A stretch of DNA of 5,988 nt from Phycisphaerae bacterium. Its GTDB lineage: Bacteria; Planctomycetota; Phycisphaerae; Sedimentisphaerales; Anaerobacaceae. Numbering within the stretch: position 1 is the first letter of the stretch; every line of letters starts with the position of its first letter. Under the pieces are notes generated by a model. The model was not told where the DNA came from, did no database searches, and was given only the letters and a program-made list of their open reading frames with translations. Shown piece after piece: positions 4,506-5,988 of this stretch. The position numbers were made by a program, and so were the translations under genes. The stretch lies in assembly GCA_030630315.1 (NCBI GenBank), contig DAOVNI010000112.1, forward strand, positions 1-5,988, read 5' to 3'.

Positions 4506-5988
4506 TGGTTTTTTTGCACGTGTAGTTTAGAAGCCCGGCCGAGAGCAAGATTTCCCTGTCCCTGTCGCAAAGTTTCAGCCTGCCGACAAATTCAAACGAG
4601 CCGGTCTTGTTGACAATCTTAACTTTGTCACTACCCTTTATCGCTTCGAGCAGATTGTCGATTTGTAACTGGTCGTCGGGTTTGATTTCGTTGTAGTCGG
4701 CCGGCTCGGCGAATTCTATCGGAACAATGCAGAAGTTAATCAAGTTGGCCTTGTGGATTCGCTCAATACTTTTCGCGACTACCGCCCGCACTCCCAGATA
4801 CATCGGGCAAAGTGCGGCGTGCTCTCTTGACGAGCCCTGGCCGTAGCTTTCACCTGCCACAATTATACCGGCGATACCTTTTTCCTTTAGCTCAAGGGCT
4901 CGTTGGGCAAATGTCGGCCTGCCTCGCTCGTTGAAACAATTAAAGACCACCTTTGCATATTCCGGCACATTCGAGCGCAGTTTCAGGAAAGCCCCGGCCG
5001 GCATAATATGGTCGGTGGTTATCTTATCGCCGCATCTAATCAAGACTCTGCCCCGCAATTCCTGCGGCAGCGGCGGCGGCGCTTCGGGCACAACAATCGT
5101 TGGGCCGCGCAGAACCTCTACTTTTGCCGCCTCTTCTTCGCTCAAAGGCGGCTCTATCATATTGTCGTTGATGACGAATTTATCCGGCAATTCGATTTCT
5201 GGGTATTCTATTGCGAAAATTTCAGGCAAATCGCGCGGGTCGGTAATTCGGCCGGTCAGAGCCGAAGCAACCGCTGTCTCGGGACTGACCAGATAGACCC
5301 GGTCGTCTCTTGTGCCGCTTCGGCCGGGAAAGTTCCTGTTAAACGTCCGCAGACTTACCACTCCGTCACCCGGCGAAAAGCCCAGGCCGATGCACGGACC
5401 GCAGCCCGTCTCGAGAATTCGAGCACCCGCTGAAATCATATCCGCCAGTGCCCCGTTTTCAGCTAACATATTCAAGACTTCTCTACTGCCCGGAGCAACC
5501 GCAAATTCGACCATACTGTTTATACGCCTGCCTTTCAAAACCTTTGCAACCATCATCAAATCCGTAAAGCTCGAGTTTGTGCAGCTACCTATTACGACCT
5601 GCCTTGTTCGAATGCCGGCGATTTCCCTGACGGTTTTGATATTGTCCGGCGAAGACGGGCAGGCCGCCATCGGCTCAAGTTCGGCCAGATTTATCTCGAT
5701 GATACGGTCATATTCGGCATCCGGGTCGGCTGCCAATTCACCACAGGCGAAATAGTCCTTTTCCCGGTTCTGGGCAGCAAGGAATTTTCTGGTTTGTTCA
5801 TCGCTGCCGAAGATACTCGTTGTTACGCCCAGCTCCGCTCCCATATTGGTAATCGTTGCCCGCTGCGGCACAGTCAGCGTTGAGGCGCCTTCACCGAAAT
5901 ATTCGACCGCCCAGCCCACATTGCCTTTTGTCGTAAGGATGCCGAGCAGTTTAAGGATAACGTCCTTGGCTGCCACCCAGTCGCCCAG
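4498..5988 (-). CDS. acn: Aconitate hydratase, C-terminal part (5' truncated by window edge)
   Basis: Aconitase interconverts citrate and isocitrate through cis-aconitate in the TCA cycle, using a 4Fe-4S cluster. The frame runs open to the window edge (LGDWVAAKDVILK), so the GTG at 5976 is internal and the start lies outside; 496 residues are visible. The three cluster cysteines are present: one in GSCTNSS (codon 5581-5583) and two in GCGPCIG (5401-5403 and 5392-5394). Other family motifs are VEYFGEG, TITNMGAELG, NRNFPGRSG and, in the C-terminal swivel domain, DKITTDHIMPAG and the active-site ESYGQGSSREHAAL (about 4816-4855). The wording and C-terminal length fit the shorter bacterial 'Aquifex-type' aconitase subgroup rather than E. 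coli AcnA or AcnB, though the missing N-terminus prevents a length check. Homoaconitase or a related hydro-lyase is a less likely alternative. It is first of the visible minus-strand block. Confidence 0.93.
   Translation of the reverse strand: MGDWVAAKDVILKLLGILTTKGNVGWAVEYFGEGASTLTVPQRATITNMGAELGVTTSIFGSDEQTRKFLAAQNREKDYFACGELAADPDAEYDRIIEINLAELEPMAACPSSPDNIKTVREIAGIRTRQVVIGSCTNSSFTDLMMVAKVLKGRRINSMVEFAVAPGSREVLNMLAENGALADMISAGARILETGCGPCIGLGFSPGDGVVSLRTFNRNFPGRSGTRDDRVYLVSPETAVASALTGRITDPRDLPEIFAIEYPEIELPDKFVINDNMIEPPLSEEEAAKVEVLRGPTIVVPEAPPPLPQELRGRVLIRCGDKITTDHIMPAGAFLKLRSNVPEYAKVVFNCFNERGRPTFAQRALELKEKGIAGIIVAGESYGQGSSREHAALCPMYLGVRAVVAKSIERIHKANLINFCIVPIEFAEPADYNEIKPDDQLQIDNLLEAIKGSDKVKIVNKTGSFEFVGRLKLCDRDREILLSAGLLNYTCKKTNE

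Noticed and set aside
4903..5755. Several plus-strand open frames of 120-176 codons
   Set aside because: They are antisense to the strongly conserved aconitase and show no domain wording; the GC-rich codon pattern of the real gene keeps the opposite frames open.
5974..5976. GTG as the start codon of the aconitase gene
   Set aside because: The frame continues upstream with typical aconitase residues (LGDWV before AAKDVILK), and the N-terminal third of the enzyme is missing, so the gene is simply cut by the window edge.

Overview
The window looks like a chromosomal segment of an uncultured bacterium. The best guess is a planctomycete of the Phycisphaerae/Sedimentisphaerales kind. This rests on remembered similarity of the two unnamed proteins and of the HisD and AlaRS wording, plus the scattered palindromic repeats; no search was possible, so the assignment is tentative. 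No rRNA, tRNA, CRISPR array, transposase or phage gene was seen.

Layout: bases 1-812 (+) hold the C-terminal part of alanyl-tRNA synthetase (alaS), cut by the window edge. After a 39-base gap, 852-1613 (+) encodes an unnamed protein with about six membrane segments. It converges, with only 15 bases between, on hisD (1629-2954, -), a complete histidinol dehydrogenase with all zinc and catalytic residues and a GTG start. Upstream of hisD on the minus strand comes a tight three-gene block: an aconitase (4498-5988, 5' end outside the window), a LOG/SLOG-type Rossmann protein (3987-4505, overlapping the aconitase by 8 bases) and an unnamed secreted protein (3008-3985, one base after the LOG stop). 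The last three genes are probably cotranscribed with translational coupling; hisD may be the fourth member or a separate unit.

The most interesting feature is that short palindromic or repetitive DNA elements sit in frame inside genes. alaS carries a 69-base repeat-built insertion just before its CGGTHV zinc motif. The secreted protein carries two copies of one 62-71 base palindromic element (GTTAGAAGTAAGTCG end), both read in the same frame, and a 17-base perfect palindrome that encodes part of its signal peptide. A CACAGAG-type repeat fills the hisD leader. This resembles the protein-coding palindromic elements known from Rickettsia and is a plausible undescribed repeat system for this lineage. 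Independently, the secreted protein appears to be built from an internal duplication of a module ending in a TKYKG motif.

The metabolic genes are otherwise ordinary: TCA-cycle aconitase, histidine biosynthesis and tRNA charging. No defence system or biosynthetic cluster was found.
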